Origin: Steroidobacter gossypii
GTDB taxonomy: Bacteria > Pseudomonadota > Gammaproteobacteria > Steroidobacterales > Steroidobacteraceae
Direction: 5' to 3'
Length of the DNA stretch: 64,000 nucleotides
Assembly (NCBI RefSeq): GCF_016801985.1
Contig: NZ_JAEVLS010000002.1
Location: 1,364,001-1,428,000 of the forward strand
Shown one piece after another: positions 8,864 through 17,224 of the stretch. Numbering within the stretch: the first letter of the stretch is position 1; each line of letters starts with the position of its first letter. The translations under genes were made by a program, and so were the position numbers. The notes beneath the pieces are model-generated. The model saw nothing but the letters and a program-made list of their open reading frames with translations. It ran no database searches and was not told the origin of the DNA.

Positions 8864-9832
8864 CTAAGGCGTTTGCGCCTGACTCGTGACGGCGCGCTCC
8901 CCTTCCGTGCGGCGCACCCGCACGGGCGGCGGATCGGCTTGAGAAATGAGGCCATCCTTGTTCGTGTCGGCGCGTTCGAACATGCGCGCGCTCATCGCGA
9001 AGTATTCAGCACGGCTGATCCCGCCATTCTCATCCGAATCGATGGCTTTGAAGCGCACGCGCCCCTGCTTCAGCTGCGACTGGCGACGATCGGCGATCCG
9101 CTCGCTCAGGCGAGCATCGAATTCGTTCACATACTCAGCATGATCAAGCTTGCCGTCCTTGTTGACATCGGTGGCGGCGAAGACCTTGGCGCGCTGGGCG
9201 TCGTATTGCTCACGACTCAGCACGTCATCGCCATCGTCGTCATAGATCTCGAGCATGCCAGCCAGGTTGTGACTCGTCGGCATGGCGATGATGGAGCGCC
9301 GTCGCGGTGTTTCTTCGCTCTGTATTTCTTTTGATCGGGGCTCGGCGTCATCCTGAGTGATCCGGCCATCTTTGTTGCGATCGAGATGGACGAAAGCGCG
9401 CTCGCCCGAGGCATCATATTCGGCGCGGCTGATGAACTCGTCCTCGTCCTTATCGAGCGCCTTGAAGCGAGTGTCGGTTTGCTTCAGCGACGCGTTACGC
9501 TCGTCCGCGATGTCGCGATCCAGGCGGACGGCATATTCATTCACGTACTCATCAAGGGTGAGCGAGCCGTCGCGATCAAGATCCGTCGCAGTAAAGCGCA
9601 ACTTGCGCGTGGCGTCGTACTCGGCGCGCGAGACCTTGCCGTCGCCGTCGTCGTCCCACGCGCCGATGAAAGCGTTGCCGGCATGGCCGCCGGTTGGAAG
9701 CGATTCCGCGCCGTTCGCCCTTTCTGCGCCGTGGGCCATGCCCAGGGTTGCTGAAATCACCAACGCCGCGCCACAAATGCCTAAGGCATGGCGAACCATC
9801 AGCAGTGCTGATGCGCGAGAAAAAACAAACAT
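8864..9832 (-). CDS. Exported protein with eight EF-hand loops
   Basis: The 322-residue product carries an N-terminal hydrophobic export signal (about residues 1-35, ending LGMAHGA). Eight EF-hand-like loops follow, including DDDGDGKVSRAEY, DLDRDGSLTLDEY, DRNKDGRITQDD, DVNKDGKLDHAEY and DTNKDGLISQAD. The loops form two blocks of four about 115 residues long that align with each other: both contain YVNE(Y/F)xxRLxxxIAD after the second loop. The gene therefore arose by internal duplication. Calcium binding outside the cytoplasm is likely. The start at 9832 has GGGAG upstream. It is the first gene of the operon with the TonB receptor and the DUF4198 protein. Confidence 0.88.
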   Translation of the reverse strand: MFVFSRASALLMVRHALGICGAALVISATLGMAHGAERANGAESLPTGGHAGNAFIGAWDDDGDGKVSRAEYDATRKLRFTATDLDRDGSLTLDEYVNEYAVRLDRDIADERNASLKQTDTRFKALDKDEDEFISRAEYDASGERAFVHLDRNKDGRITQDDAEPRSKEIQSEETPRRRSIIAMPTSHNLAGMLEIYDDDGDDVLSREQYDAQRAKVFAATDVNKDGKLDHAEYVNEFDARLSERIADRRQSQLKQGRVRFKAIDSDENGGISRAEYFAMSARMFERADTNKDGLISQADPPPVRVRRTEGERAVTSQAQTP

Positions 9833-9970
9833 GGCGAGACTCCCAAGTTGTCGGACGCACGGAGCCACAACGACGGGAGCGAAAGGCCAGGCTCAGCCGT
9901 CCGTCATGGACTGTTGTTGGCTGGCCGGAAAGCTGGCGGCTCGTCGGAGTTCGCCGACGAGCGCCAGAGA

Positions 9971-9985
9971 TGATAACGATTCTCA
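9971..9985 (-). promoter_or_regulatory. Fur-box candidate
   Basis: TGATAACGATTCTCA matches the inverted-repeat Fur core TGATAATnATTATCA at 12 of 14 defined positions, in otherwise GC-rich DNA. It lies between the end of copB and the EF-hand gene, 139 bp before that gene's start. It would make the EF-hand/TonB receptor/DUF4198 operon iron-repressed, which fits a haem-type receptor. Fur binding is inferred from the match alone. Confidence 0.6.
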
Positions 9986-10000
9986 AATAGTTGGCAAGTG

Positions 10001-10861
10001 CTAGAACCAGACTCGCAGGCCGGCGACAAACTGAACGTCGTCGGCGTCATTGCCTTCAGCGCGCGCAAGGTCAGCGGTCTCCCCAAACTTCCGCGACCAC
10101 AACACGCCGATGTACGGCGCGAACTCGCGGCGAATCTCATAACGCAGGCGTAACGCGAGCTCCGCATCGCTGAAGCCCGAGCCGACCCCGTTCGCGGCGT
10201 CGTCCTTGCCATACGCGCTGAGTTCGACTTTGGGCTGCAGCACCAGCCGCTGCGTCAGAAACATTTCATATTCCGCGGAGAAGTTCGCCGCAGTACGACC
10301 CTCCTCGCCTGCGTACATCAACGCCTCGACCTCGAACCAGTAAGGCGCCAGTCCTTGCACGCCAAAAGCAGCCCAGGTTCGAGAAGGACCTTCGCCGAAG
10401 TCGTGCGCGACCCCCGCCTGCACACTCCACCACCGTGAAATCACATGATCCCACAGCAACTCAGCGGACCCTTCGTATTCACTGTCAGTTCGCTCGCCTT
10501 CCGTCTTGAGCAGCGCCTTGTCGTAGTCGTTGCCATACCAAAGGCGGCCGTCCCAACCCAATGTGTCGCCTGCATCGGCGTCGCGCCATTCGAACTGATC
10601 GAACAGCACCATGCCGAAAGGCGCCGTATCGTCCATGCCCATCATCTCGGCCATTTCCTCTTCGGACATGTCGCGCATGACGTACTTGGGCGGTGGCGGC
10701 GGCACATGCGCCCGCTCGCTCTCCGTACGCTGATCTCCATGAGATGCGTGATGGGCTTGATGCTGAGCGTGCTCATGATGCTGATGTTCTTCCTGAGCGC
10801 CAGCTGCAGCGGCGGACATCGTCAGCGCCAAAGCCATGTGAACCCTGATTCGCGCGCTCAT
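10001..10861 (-). CDS. copB: Copper resistance protein CopB
   Basis: This 286-residue outer-membrane protein has a signal peptide followed by a His/Met-rich segment (EEHQHHEHAQHQAHHASH, then MSEEEMAEMMGMDD). The CopB beta-barrel domain (from about residue 80: FDQFEWRDADAGDTLGWDGRLW) runs to a terminal FVAGLRVWF. CopB proteins help sequester or handle copper at the outer membrane. Its ATG overlaps the copA stop by four bases (ATGA), so translation is coupled. It is the last gene of copLAB. Confidence 0.93.
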   Translation of the reverse strand: MSARIRVHMALALTMSAAAAGAQEEHQHHEHAQHQAHHASHGDQRTESERAHVPPPPPKYVMRDMSEEEMAEMMGMDDTAPFGMVLFDQFEWRDADAGDTLGWDGRLWYGNDYDKALLKTEGERTDSEYEGSAELLWDHVISRWWSVQAGVAHDFGEGPSRTWAAFGVQGLAPYWFEVEALMYAGEEGRTAANFSAEYEMFLTQRLVLQPKVELSAYGKDDAANGVGSGFSDAELALRLRYEIRREFAPYIGVLWSRKFGETADLARAEGNDADDVQFVAGLRVWF

Positions 10862-12765
10862 GAGTGCGCTCCATGGCCGGCGCCAGGCCCGCCTGCGCCG
10901 CCCTCATCGCCGGACTCGACATGCACCTCCCGGAACATGCCCGCTTCCATGTGATACAGCAGATGACAGTGATACGCCCAGCGCCCGGGCGCATCCGCCG
11001 TCACGGCGTAGCTCAACTTCTGCGCGGGATTCACGTTGACCGTATGCTTGCGCACCTGGAAGTGGCCGGAAGCATCTTCAATCTCGCTCCACATGCCGTG
11101 CAGATGGATGGGATGCGTCATCATCGAGTCGTTCACCAGCGTGATCCGCAGGCGCTCGCCGAGCCGGAACTTCAGCGGTTTGGCTTCGGAGAACTTCTGG
11201 CCGTTGAAGGACCACACGAAGCGCTCCATGTGGCCGGTCAGATGCAGCTCGATCTCGCGCGCGGGCTCGCGTCGATCGATCGGACCACCGATGGTGTGCA
11301 GATCGGCATAGGTCAGCACACGACGGCCGTTGTTTCTCAAGCCCACGCCGGGATCGTTCAAGCCGATATTCGGCTGCTCGGCCTGCATGTCCTGCAACGG
11401 CGTGCGTTCGGTCGATGGATGATGCAGGGCGGACGCGCCGTGCCCCATCGCGGCGTGATCAACCGCGCCACGCTGAGCGGAGGAGCCATGCGCCGCGTGC
11501 GGGTCCGTCTCGCCAGAACTCCTCTGTCCATGACTCCTCTGGCCATGATTCCTCTGACCATGGTTCATCTGGCCATGATCCATTTGGCTGTGATCCATTG
11601 GCTTCATCGAGCCGGCGGCGTGGGCGCCATGTGACATTCCCATGTCGCCCATCGTCAGCAGCGGCCTGGGATCGAGCGGCGGAATCTCTGCCTCCAGGCC
11701 CGGACTCGGTGACAACGTCCCGCGTGCATAGCCGGAGCGATCCATCGCCTGCGCAAAGATCGTGTAGGCCCGATCATCCTTGGGCTCGACGATCACGTCG
11801 TACGTCTCCGCCGCGCCGATACGAAACTCATCGACCGAGACCGGCTCCACGTCCTGTCCATCGGTCGCAACGACGGTCAGCTTCAGTCCTGGAATACGCA
11901 CGTCGAAAAACGTCATCGACGAACCGTTGATGAACCGCAGCCGCACCTTCTCGCCGCGAGAGAACAATCCCGTCCAATTGCCCGTCGGTGTCACGCCGTT
12001 CATGAGATAGGTGTACGCGTAGCCGGACACATCGAGCATGTCGGTGGGGTTCATGCGCATTTCGCCCCACATGCGGCGATCCGCGACGGTTTCGCTCCAG
12101 CCGTTCTTTCGAACATCGGCAAAGAACTCGCCCACCGTGCGGCGACGGAAGTTGTAATAGTCGCTGTGCTTCTTCAACACCGCGAAGATGCGTTCGGGAT
12201 CGATGTCCGTCCAGTCGGACAACATCACCACGTAGTCGCGTTCCGTCGGGAAACGCTCGCCGCCGCGGCGCTCGATCACAATGGGCCCATAGAGTCCGGT
12301 TTGTTCCTGGAAGCGCGAGTGCGCGTGGTACCAGTAAGTGCCCGCCTGGTTCACTTTGAAGCGATACAGATATTCGCCGAGGCTCGGAATCCCCTCGAAG
12401 CTCAAGCCCGGCACCCCATCCATGTCGGCCGGCAGGATCATGCCGTGCCAGTGAATGGAGCTGCGAGCGGCGAGTCGATTGGCCACTCGCAATGTGACCG
12501 TGTCGCCCTCGCGCCAGCGAAGCAGCGGCCCGGGGATCTGCCCGTTCACCACCGTGCCGACACGTTTGTTGCCGGTGAAGTTGAAGGGCGCCTCACCGAT
12601 CTGCAAATCGAAATGCGAGCCGGTGAGCACGGTCTGCGCATGACTTTGCGCCCAACCGGCGCCGCGGGGTGCGCCGAGGACGAACAGCCCGGCGCCAGCC
12701 GCTTGTAGAAAACTCCTGCGCGAGAGCTGCGGCAGGCGCGCTCGCGATGATGGCATCGAAGACAT
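10858..12765 (-). CDS. copA: Copper resistance multicopper oxidase CopA
   Basis: This 635-residue periplasmic multicopper oxidase oxidises or sequesters copper. A Tat signal (SRRSFLQAAGAGLFVLGAP) lies at the N-terminus. All copper-site motifs are visible: SIHWHG, YWYHAHSRFQ, HPIHLHGMW and the type-1/type-3 HCHLLYHMEAGMF. A Met/His-rich segment near residues 365-425, including MGDMGMSHGAHAAG and MDHSQ-type repeats, is typical of CopA and probably binds Cu(I). The start was placed at 12765, which has AGAGG upstream and puts the Tat signal in the right place, not at the longer in-frame start at 12843. It follows copL by 82 bp. Confidence 0.95.
   Translation of the reverse strand: MSSMPSSRARLPQLSRRSFLQAAGAGLFVLGAPRGAGWAQSHAQTVLTGSHFDLQIGEAPFNFTGNKRVGTVVNGQIPGPLLRWREGDTVTLRVANRLAARSSIHWHGMILPADMDGVPGLSFEGIPSLGEYLYRFKVNQAGTYWYHAHSRFQEQTGLYGPIVIERRGGERFPTERDYVVMLSDWTDIDPERIFAVLKKHSDYYNFRRRTVGEFFADVRKNGWSETVADRRMWGEMRMNPTDMLDVSGYAYTYLMNGVTPTGNWTGLFSRGEKVRLRFINGSSMTFFDVRIPGLKLTVVATDGQDVEPVSVDEFRIGAAETYDVIVEPKDDRAYTIFAQAMDRSGYARGTLSPSPGLEAEIPPLDPRPLLTMGDMGMSHGAHAAGSMKPMDHSQMDHGQMNHGQRNHGQRSHGQRSSGETDPHAAHGSSAQRGAVDHAAMGHGASALHHPSTERTPLQDMQAEQPNIGLNDPGVGLRNNGRRVLTYADLHTIGGPIDRREPAREIELHLTGHMERFVWSFNGQKFSEAKPLKFRLGERLRITLVNDSMMTHPIHLHGMWSEIEDASGHFQVRKHTVNVNPAQKLSYAVTADAPGRWAYHCHLLYHMEAGMFREVHVESGDEGGAGGPGAGHGAHS
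11509..11598 (-). repeat. copA: 15-bp in-frame minisatellite in copA
   Basis: Six successive 15-bp units encode MDHSQ, MDHGQ, MNHGQ, RNHGQ, RSHGQ and RSSGE. The units diverge progressively from M/H-rich to R/S-rich, as if the array expanded and then drifted at one end. It lies in the Met/His metal-binding segment of CopA. Confidence 0.85.
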
Positions 12766-12847
12766 GAAAGCCTCTTGAAACAAAGCGTCGACATGCGGGC
12801 ATGCAGCCGAAGCTGCAAGCCTCGCTCGGCAAACGTGAATCAAGAGA

Positions 12848-13258
12848 TCAGGCGGGAGGTCTGAACAAACTAGAAGGGCGTTGTGAGATTACGCCATCGG
12901 CGCCGTGCAAGATTCTCGGCACGGTGGCGCCAATCGAGCCTACAGCCATGGCTTCGAGCGCCGCGCAGGGCACGTGCAGACAGGGACACTCGCACTCACC
13001 GGTCTCGCAGCAGTCCTGCTCCCCCGCTGAGTGCCCCGCGTAATTCTGGCTGTGCTCGCCATGGTGCGCCTGGGCCGACGCATTCCCACTCTCGTTGGCG
13101 TCGTGGCATTGAGCAGGATCGTTCACGCCCGTAGCCATCGCATGCCCAGGAGCAGTGAGAGCACCCTCGACTGGCATGGCGTGCCCGAGCTCGCCCATGA
13201 CCAAGCGGGTCACGAGCAAGATCATCAGAGCCCAGCGTTGCCAGCAGAATTTGCGCAC
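12848..13258 (-). CDS. copL: CopL-like metal-binding regulatory protein
   Basis: The 136-residue product has an N-terminal hydrophobic signal (MRKFCWQRWALMILLVTRLVMG), then a His-rich and Cys-rich middle (HDANESGNASAQAHHGEH, QDCCETGECECPC) and the short FRPPA end seen in CopL proteins. In Xanthomonas, CopL lies directly before copA and is needed for copper-induced expression of copAB. The order here is the same. The start codon is GTG at 13258 with no clear Shine-Dalgarno. A later ATG at 13225 is possible but would shorten the signal. Confidence 0.8.
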   Translation of the reverse strand: MRKFCWQRWALMILLVTRLVMGELGHAMPVEGALTAPGHAMATGVNDPAQCHDANESGNASAQAHHGEHSQNYAGHSAGEQDCCETGECECPCLHVPCAALEAMAVGSIGATVPRILHGADGVISQRPSSLFRPPA

Positions 13259-13461
13259 GGCGTGAGAGTAGCGTTCCCCACCGCATCGCGCAAATTACCC
13301 CGTGGCAAGGTTTGTGACGAGCCATCCGCCGACACACGGTCGGCGGGGCCCTGAAGGCGATTCCTGCCACGATGCGGCGAATGGAGACGTCGGTGACCGC
13401 GCAGGAACTTGAGCCTCGGCGCCACGTTCAATGGGAACTCAAACCTGTTGGGGGTTTCACC

Positions 13462-13992
13462 ATGAAATCTTTGGCTCCAAGACTGATTCCCGTCGCGATC
13501 GCCAGCATTCTGTGCGGCGTGGCTGTGGCCGGCGGTGGCAAGGACGACAAGTTGTCGATGATGGACAAGAACGGCGACGGCAAAGTGACACAAGCTGAAC
13601 ATACGCAAGGCGCCAAGATGATGTTCAGCAAGATGGACACGAACAGGGATGGCAGCGTGACCGCGCAGGAGATGGATTCTTCGCACGGCTCGATGCACCA
13701 GGAAGGTCACTCGACGGCGCGCACCGAGGGCACGCCGGATCGGGAACGGATGGAAGACAAGAAGGCCTACGATCCGGCCGGCAAGGGCAAGTCCCTGCCC
13801 AAGGGCATGTCGTCCCAGCAGAAGATTGCCGCCATGGACACCAACAATGACGGCAAGCTGAGCGAGGCGGAGCATGCCGCCGGCACCAAGCAAATGTTCA
13901 GCAAGATGGATGCGGACGGTGACGGCTCATTGACGGCGCAGGAGTGGAAGGAAGGTCATCGCAAGGAGATGACCGCCAGCGACACCGAGTAA
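13462..13992 (+). CDS. Exported four-EF-hand protein
   Basis: The 176-residue product has a signal peptide (MKSLAPRLIPVAIASILCGVAVAG) followed by four EF-hand loops in two pairs: DKNGDGKVTQAEH with DTNRDGSVTAQEM, and DTNNDGKLSEAEH with DADGDGSLTAQEW. A polar linker rich in Lys and Gly separates the pairs. The start at 13462 has GGGGG upstream. It is transcribed divergently from copLAB with a 203-bp gap, so the two could share regulation. Ca2+ binding in the periplasm is likely; the partner is unknown. Confidence 0.87.
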   Translation: MKSLAPRLIPVAIASILCGVAVAGGGKDDKLSMMDKNGDGKVTQAEHTQGAKMMFSKMDTNRDGSVTAQEMDSSHGSMHQEGHSTARTEGTPDRERMEDKKAYDPAGKGKSLPKGMSSQQKIAAMDTNNDGKLSEAEHAAGTKQMFSKMDADGDGSLTAQEWKEGHRKEMTASDTE

Positions 13993-14033
13993 TCGATCGG
14001 CCGCAGGAGGCGATCCCAGCCGGATGGGAACGA

Positions 14034-14057
14034 AGCGGGCCCTAGGGGGCCCGCTTT
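14034..14057 (+). terminator. Rho-independent terminator after the EF-hand gene
   Basis: AGCGGGCCC and GGGCCCGCT form a perfect 9-bp GC-rich stem around a TAGG loop and are followed by TTT. It lies about 40 bases past the stop of the four-EF-hand gene. The T run is short, so termination may be partial. Confidence 0.6.
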
Positions 14058-14061
14058 CAGG

Positions 14062-14087
14062 TGAGCCGCGCATGATCGCGCGGCTCA
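14062..14087. repeat. 10-bp inverted repeat between convergent genes
   Basis: TGAGCCGCGC and GCGCGGCTCA form a perfect 10-bp stem with a six-base loop just past the lysine-fusion stop (14095, minus strand). No T tract follows on either strand. It could be a weak terminator for the minus-strand gene or an mRNA-end hairpin. Confidence 0.5.
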
Positions 14088-14094
14088 ATGCGAC

Positions 14095-16704
14095 TTACAC
14101 CAGCACTTCGATAGCAGGCTCACGCAAGTTATAGGTCGAGCTCATCGCCCGACCGTATGCGCCTGCGGTGGCAAACAACAGCACATCGCCTTCCTGGGTC
14201 GGCGGCAGCAACCGATCCGTGCCCAGCGTGTCGCCCGACTCGCAAATCGGCCCCACGACATTGACCACTTCGGTAGGCAGATCATCCAGGCGAGTGAGAT
14301 TCACGATTTCGTGATGCGCGCCGTACAGTGCCGGGCGAATCAGCGAGTTCATGCCCGTCGCCACGCCGACATAGTGGACCTCGCCCTTGCCCTTCAACTG
14401 CGTCACCTGCGCCAGCAGCACGCCGGCCTCGGCCACGAGATAACGGCCCGGCTCGATCCACAGCGTGAGCTTCGGATGCGCCGCCTTGAGCGCAGCGAGC
14501 GTCTCGCCAAACTCCGAGAGCACCACGCCCTGCTGCCCCAAGCGCTCCGGCACGCCGAGACCGCCGCCGAGATCCACGATTCGCACATCTTTGAACCGCG
14601 CGGTGAGCGCGGTGAGCGTGTCGCCCACCGACTTCCAGTTATCGACGCTGAACACACCGCTGCCGGTATGCGCATGCAGACCGACGACCTTCGCGCCGGC
14701 CGCCTTCACCAGGCGCTCGAGCTCATCCATTTCGAACAACGGCACACCGAACTTCGAGTGCACGCCCGCGGTGCGCACCTTGTCGTGATGACCGCGGCCA
14801 TAACCGGTGTCGATGCGAATGAAGACATCGCGTCCCTTGAACAGCTCCGGCCAGGCCTTGAGCGGATGCAAGTTATCGAGCGTTACCCAGATGCCCTGCT
14901 CCACCGCCCACTCATACTCGGCCCGCGGGGCGAAGTTGGGTGTGAACAGAATCTTCTGCTTGCTGAGCGACGGCACGGTTTTCATCACGTGCTCGACCTC
15001 GAAGCGTGAGACGCACTCGAAGCCCAGACCCAGCTCGGCGAACAGCTTGATGATCTCAGGATGCCAGTTGGCCTTCAGCGCATAGAACACGCCTTCGATG
15101 CCGGGCAGCGCCCGCAGCGCCTTGGCCTTCGCGGTTAGCGTGGCGCGATCGTAGACGTACGCGGCGCCATGCTCGCGTCCCAGCGCGATCAAGTCATTGC
15201 GGCGATCGTGCCACCACTGCTTCAGCTCGAGCGCGGCCTTGTCCTTCGGCCCGTACAGCTCCTCCCAGGTCGGACCGAGCACGCGATCGGCGGTCATTTT
15301 CTGGATGGCGATATCGTGCAGACGCGACACCAGACGGTCGCCCTGCGTCTCGTCGATCACGAACGTGATGTTCAGATCGTTGGCCGCCTGCGTCACCAGA
15401 TAGATCTTCTGCTCCTCGAACAGCTCGAGCGCATCGCCCAGGCGGTGCAGGATGGCGCGAATGTTTCTTCCGACCAGGCTCACCGCGGCGCACGGCCCGA
15501 TGACTTCCACGCGGCACAGCTTGCCCAAATCGACGACCAGCGCCTCGAGCGTTGCTTTATCCAGCGTATTGGCCGCCGGGTCGAGCGACACGGTCACGCT
15601 GGTCTCGGACGTCGAGACCAGATCGATCGACAGGCCGTGATCCTTGAACACCTGGAATGCATCGGCGAGGAAGCCCACCGAGTGCCACATGCCGACGGTC
15701 TCCATCGACACCAGCGTGATGTTCTTCTTGATGGTGACGGCTTTCACCTGCGCGGCGACGTTGCCGCCGTGGGTGGTGATGACGGTGCCTTCGAGCTTCG
15801 GCGTTTGCGTCGCGTACACGTACAGCGGGATGCCGTACTGCTTCACCGGCATGATGCAGCGGGGATGCAGCACCTTCGCGCCGCTGCTGGCGATCTCCTG
15901 CGCCTCGTCATATTCGAGCGCACGTAGCAAACGTGCGGTCGGCACCGAGCGGGGATTGGCGCTGAACATGCCGGGCACGTCGGTCCAGATCTCCAGACGA
16001 CGCGCCTGCAGCTTGGCGGCGAAATAGCTGCCCGAGGTGTCCGAGCCGCCCCGGCCCAGCAACACCGTGTCGCCGTGCTCATCGCTTGCGATGAAGCCCT
16101 GAGAAATGAACACGATGCCTTGGCTGGACCAGCGACGCTGCAGCTCGAGATCCGGCTCATAGTTACAAGTGGCGGACAGATAGCTCGAGCGCAGATTCGC
16201 ATTGCGCCGCTGCTCGGCTTTCAACACGGTGCGAGCGTCGACCCACTGCGTATCCAATCCTTGTGAGGACAGGAACGCGGCGCCAAGGCGCGTCGCCATC
16301 AACTCGCCTTGCGCCATCACGCGAGCACGCAGCCGCTCGCTCACCTCGCCCACGAGCGCGATGCCGGCGGCGATCTGTCGCAAACGTTTGAATTGCTCTT
16401 CCAGATCCTGGCTGGGCGTGACGCCAAGATCGCGCGCCAGGTCACGATGACGCTGCTCGATCTGGTTCATCACCGCCTGTGCTTCATTGCTTTGCGTATC
16501 GAGCGACAGCGCGAGCAGTTGTTCGAGACGATCGGTGATGCCGGACAACGCGGAATGAATGATGACCGGACGCAGACCTTCGGCCAGCCGCTCGCGGACC
16601 ACCGCCGCGATGTTTTTCCAGTTGGCGACCGAGGAAACGCTGGTGCCACCGAACTTGAGCACTACCCACGGCGACGCCGCGGGCGTGGAATCAGCCATCG
16701 TCAT
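14095..16704 (-). CDS. lysAC: Bifunctional aspartate kinase / diaminopimelate decarboxylase
   Basis: The 869-residue fusion catalyses the first and last steps of lysine synthesis. The N-terminal aspartokinase has VVLKFGGTSVSS, LLGRGGSDTSGSYFAA and ACT regulatory segments near TLVSMETVGMWHSVGF. The C-terminal PLP-dependent decarboxylase, from about residue 500, has the lysine-bearing YALKANWHPEI, the glycine-rich GLHAHTGSGVFS, EPGRYLVAEAG and the CESGD substrate motif. This order of domains is known from Xanthomonas and relatives. I used the ATG at 16704 (MTMADST); ATG 16698 is equally possible, and an upstream in-frame start at 16761 adds a basic non-conserved stretch. The gene is monocistronic here. 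Confidence 0.95.
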   Translation of the reverse strand: MTMADSTPAASPWVVLKFGGTSVSSVANWKNIAAVVRERLAEGLRPVIIHSALSGITDRLEQLLALSLDTQSNEAQAVMNQIEQRHRDLARDLGVTPSQDLEEQFKRLRQIAAGIALVGEVSERLRARVMAQGELMATRLGAAFLSSQGLDTQWVDARTVLKAEQRRNANLRSSYLSATCNYEPDLELQRRWSSQGIVFISQGFIASDEHGDTVLLGRGGSDTSGSYFAAKLQARRLEIWTDVPGMFSANPRSVPTARLLRALEYDEAQEIASSGAKVLHPRCIMPVKQYGIPLYVYATQTPKLEGTVITTHGGNVAAQVKAVTIKKNITLVSMETVGMWHSVGFLADAFQVFKDHGLSIDLVSTSETSVTVSLDPAANTLDKATLEALVVDLGKLCRVEVIGPCAAVSLVGRNIRAILHRLGDALELFEEQKIYLVTQAANDLNITFVIDETQGDRLVSRLHDIAIQKMTADRVLGPTWEELYGPKDKAALELKQWWHDRRNDLIALGREHGAAYVYDRATLTAKAKALRALPGIEGVFYALKANWHPEIIKLFAELGLGFECVSRFEVEHVMKTVPSLSKQKILFTPNFAPRAEYEWAVEQGIWVTLDNLHPLKAWPELFKGRDVFIRIDTGYGRGHHDKVRTAGVHSKFGVPLFEMDELERLVKAAGAKVVGLHAHTGSGVFSVDNWKSVGDTLTALTARFKDVRIVDLGGGLGVPERLGQQGVVLSEFGETLAALKAAHPKLTLWIEPGRYLVAEAGVLLAQVTQLKGKGEVHYVGVATGMNSLIRPALYGAHHEIVNLTRLDDLPTEVVNVVGPICESGDTLGTDRLLPPTQEGDVLLFATAGAYGRAMSSTYNLREPAIEVLV

Positions 16705-16842
16705 TTGTGAGCTCTTCGTTTGTGAGGAAAAGGATCGGGTTCGCGGCCCAGCGCGCACCATCCTGGCTCCGGCCTTCTAGAGCTTTGCCGGAGAGCGACA
16801 GCTGTAGTGGCGCGAAACCTGCTTGGTCCGCGCGGCACCTTA

Positions 16843-17061
16843 CTATTCTTCGTCGAAATCGTTCAGTTCTTTCTTCAGGCGCCGGTCGGCCAATACATCC
16901 TCGAGTTTGCTCCAGGCCGCTTTGCCTTTTTTCGCCGCTTGGGCGGCGTTGGGACGGGCGCGTCGAGCGCCAGCGTCGATGAACTTCTCGTAATTCTGGT
17001 CCTCGTCGCTTTCGGCGACGAAGTCATCGTCGAGATCGAAGTGATCGTCGTCTCTCTCCAT
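16843..17061 (-). CDS. Small acidic protein, PA3496 family
   Basis: This 72-residue conserved small protein has an acidic N-terminus (MERDDDHFDLDDDF) and a basic central stretch rich in Ala, Arg and Lys. It ends KLEDVLADRRLKKEL followed by a short acidic tail. That layout fits the PA3496 family of uncharacterised gammaproteobacterial proteins. AGGAAC lies eight bases before the ATG. It has no signal peptide or cysteines. The function is unknown. Confidence 0.8.
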   Translation of the reverse strand: MERDDDHFDLDDDFVAESDEDQNYEKFIDAGARRARPNAAQAAKKGKAAWSKLEDVLADRRLKKELNDFDEE

Positions 17062-17224
17062 TGGGCGTTCCTGAAAAATCCAGCCAAATCAACTACATCG
17101 GTAACCGGCGCGGCCGGAAGCCTGCGGACTATATACGATGCGCGGCGGTTTTCAATGGCTTGGAGGACAGGCGGTTCAAATAGTTCGACGGGGCCCACCT
17201 TTGGCCCGAACCGGGCCGGGATAT

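Noticed and set aside
13297-13311. CueR/MerR-like dyad ACCCCGTGGCAAGGT before copL
   Set aside because: Only ACC and GGT pair across the dyad, the promoter spacing is poor, and CopL-type operons are not known to need CueR.
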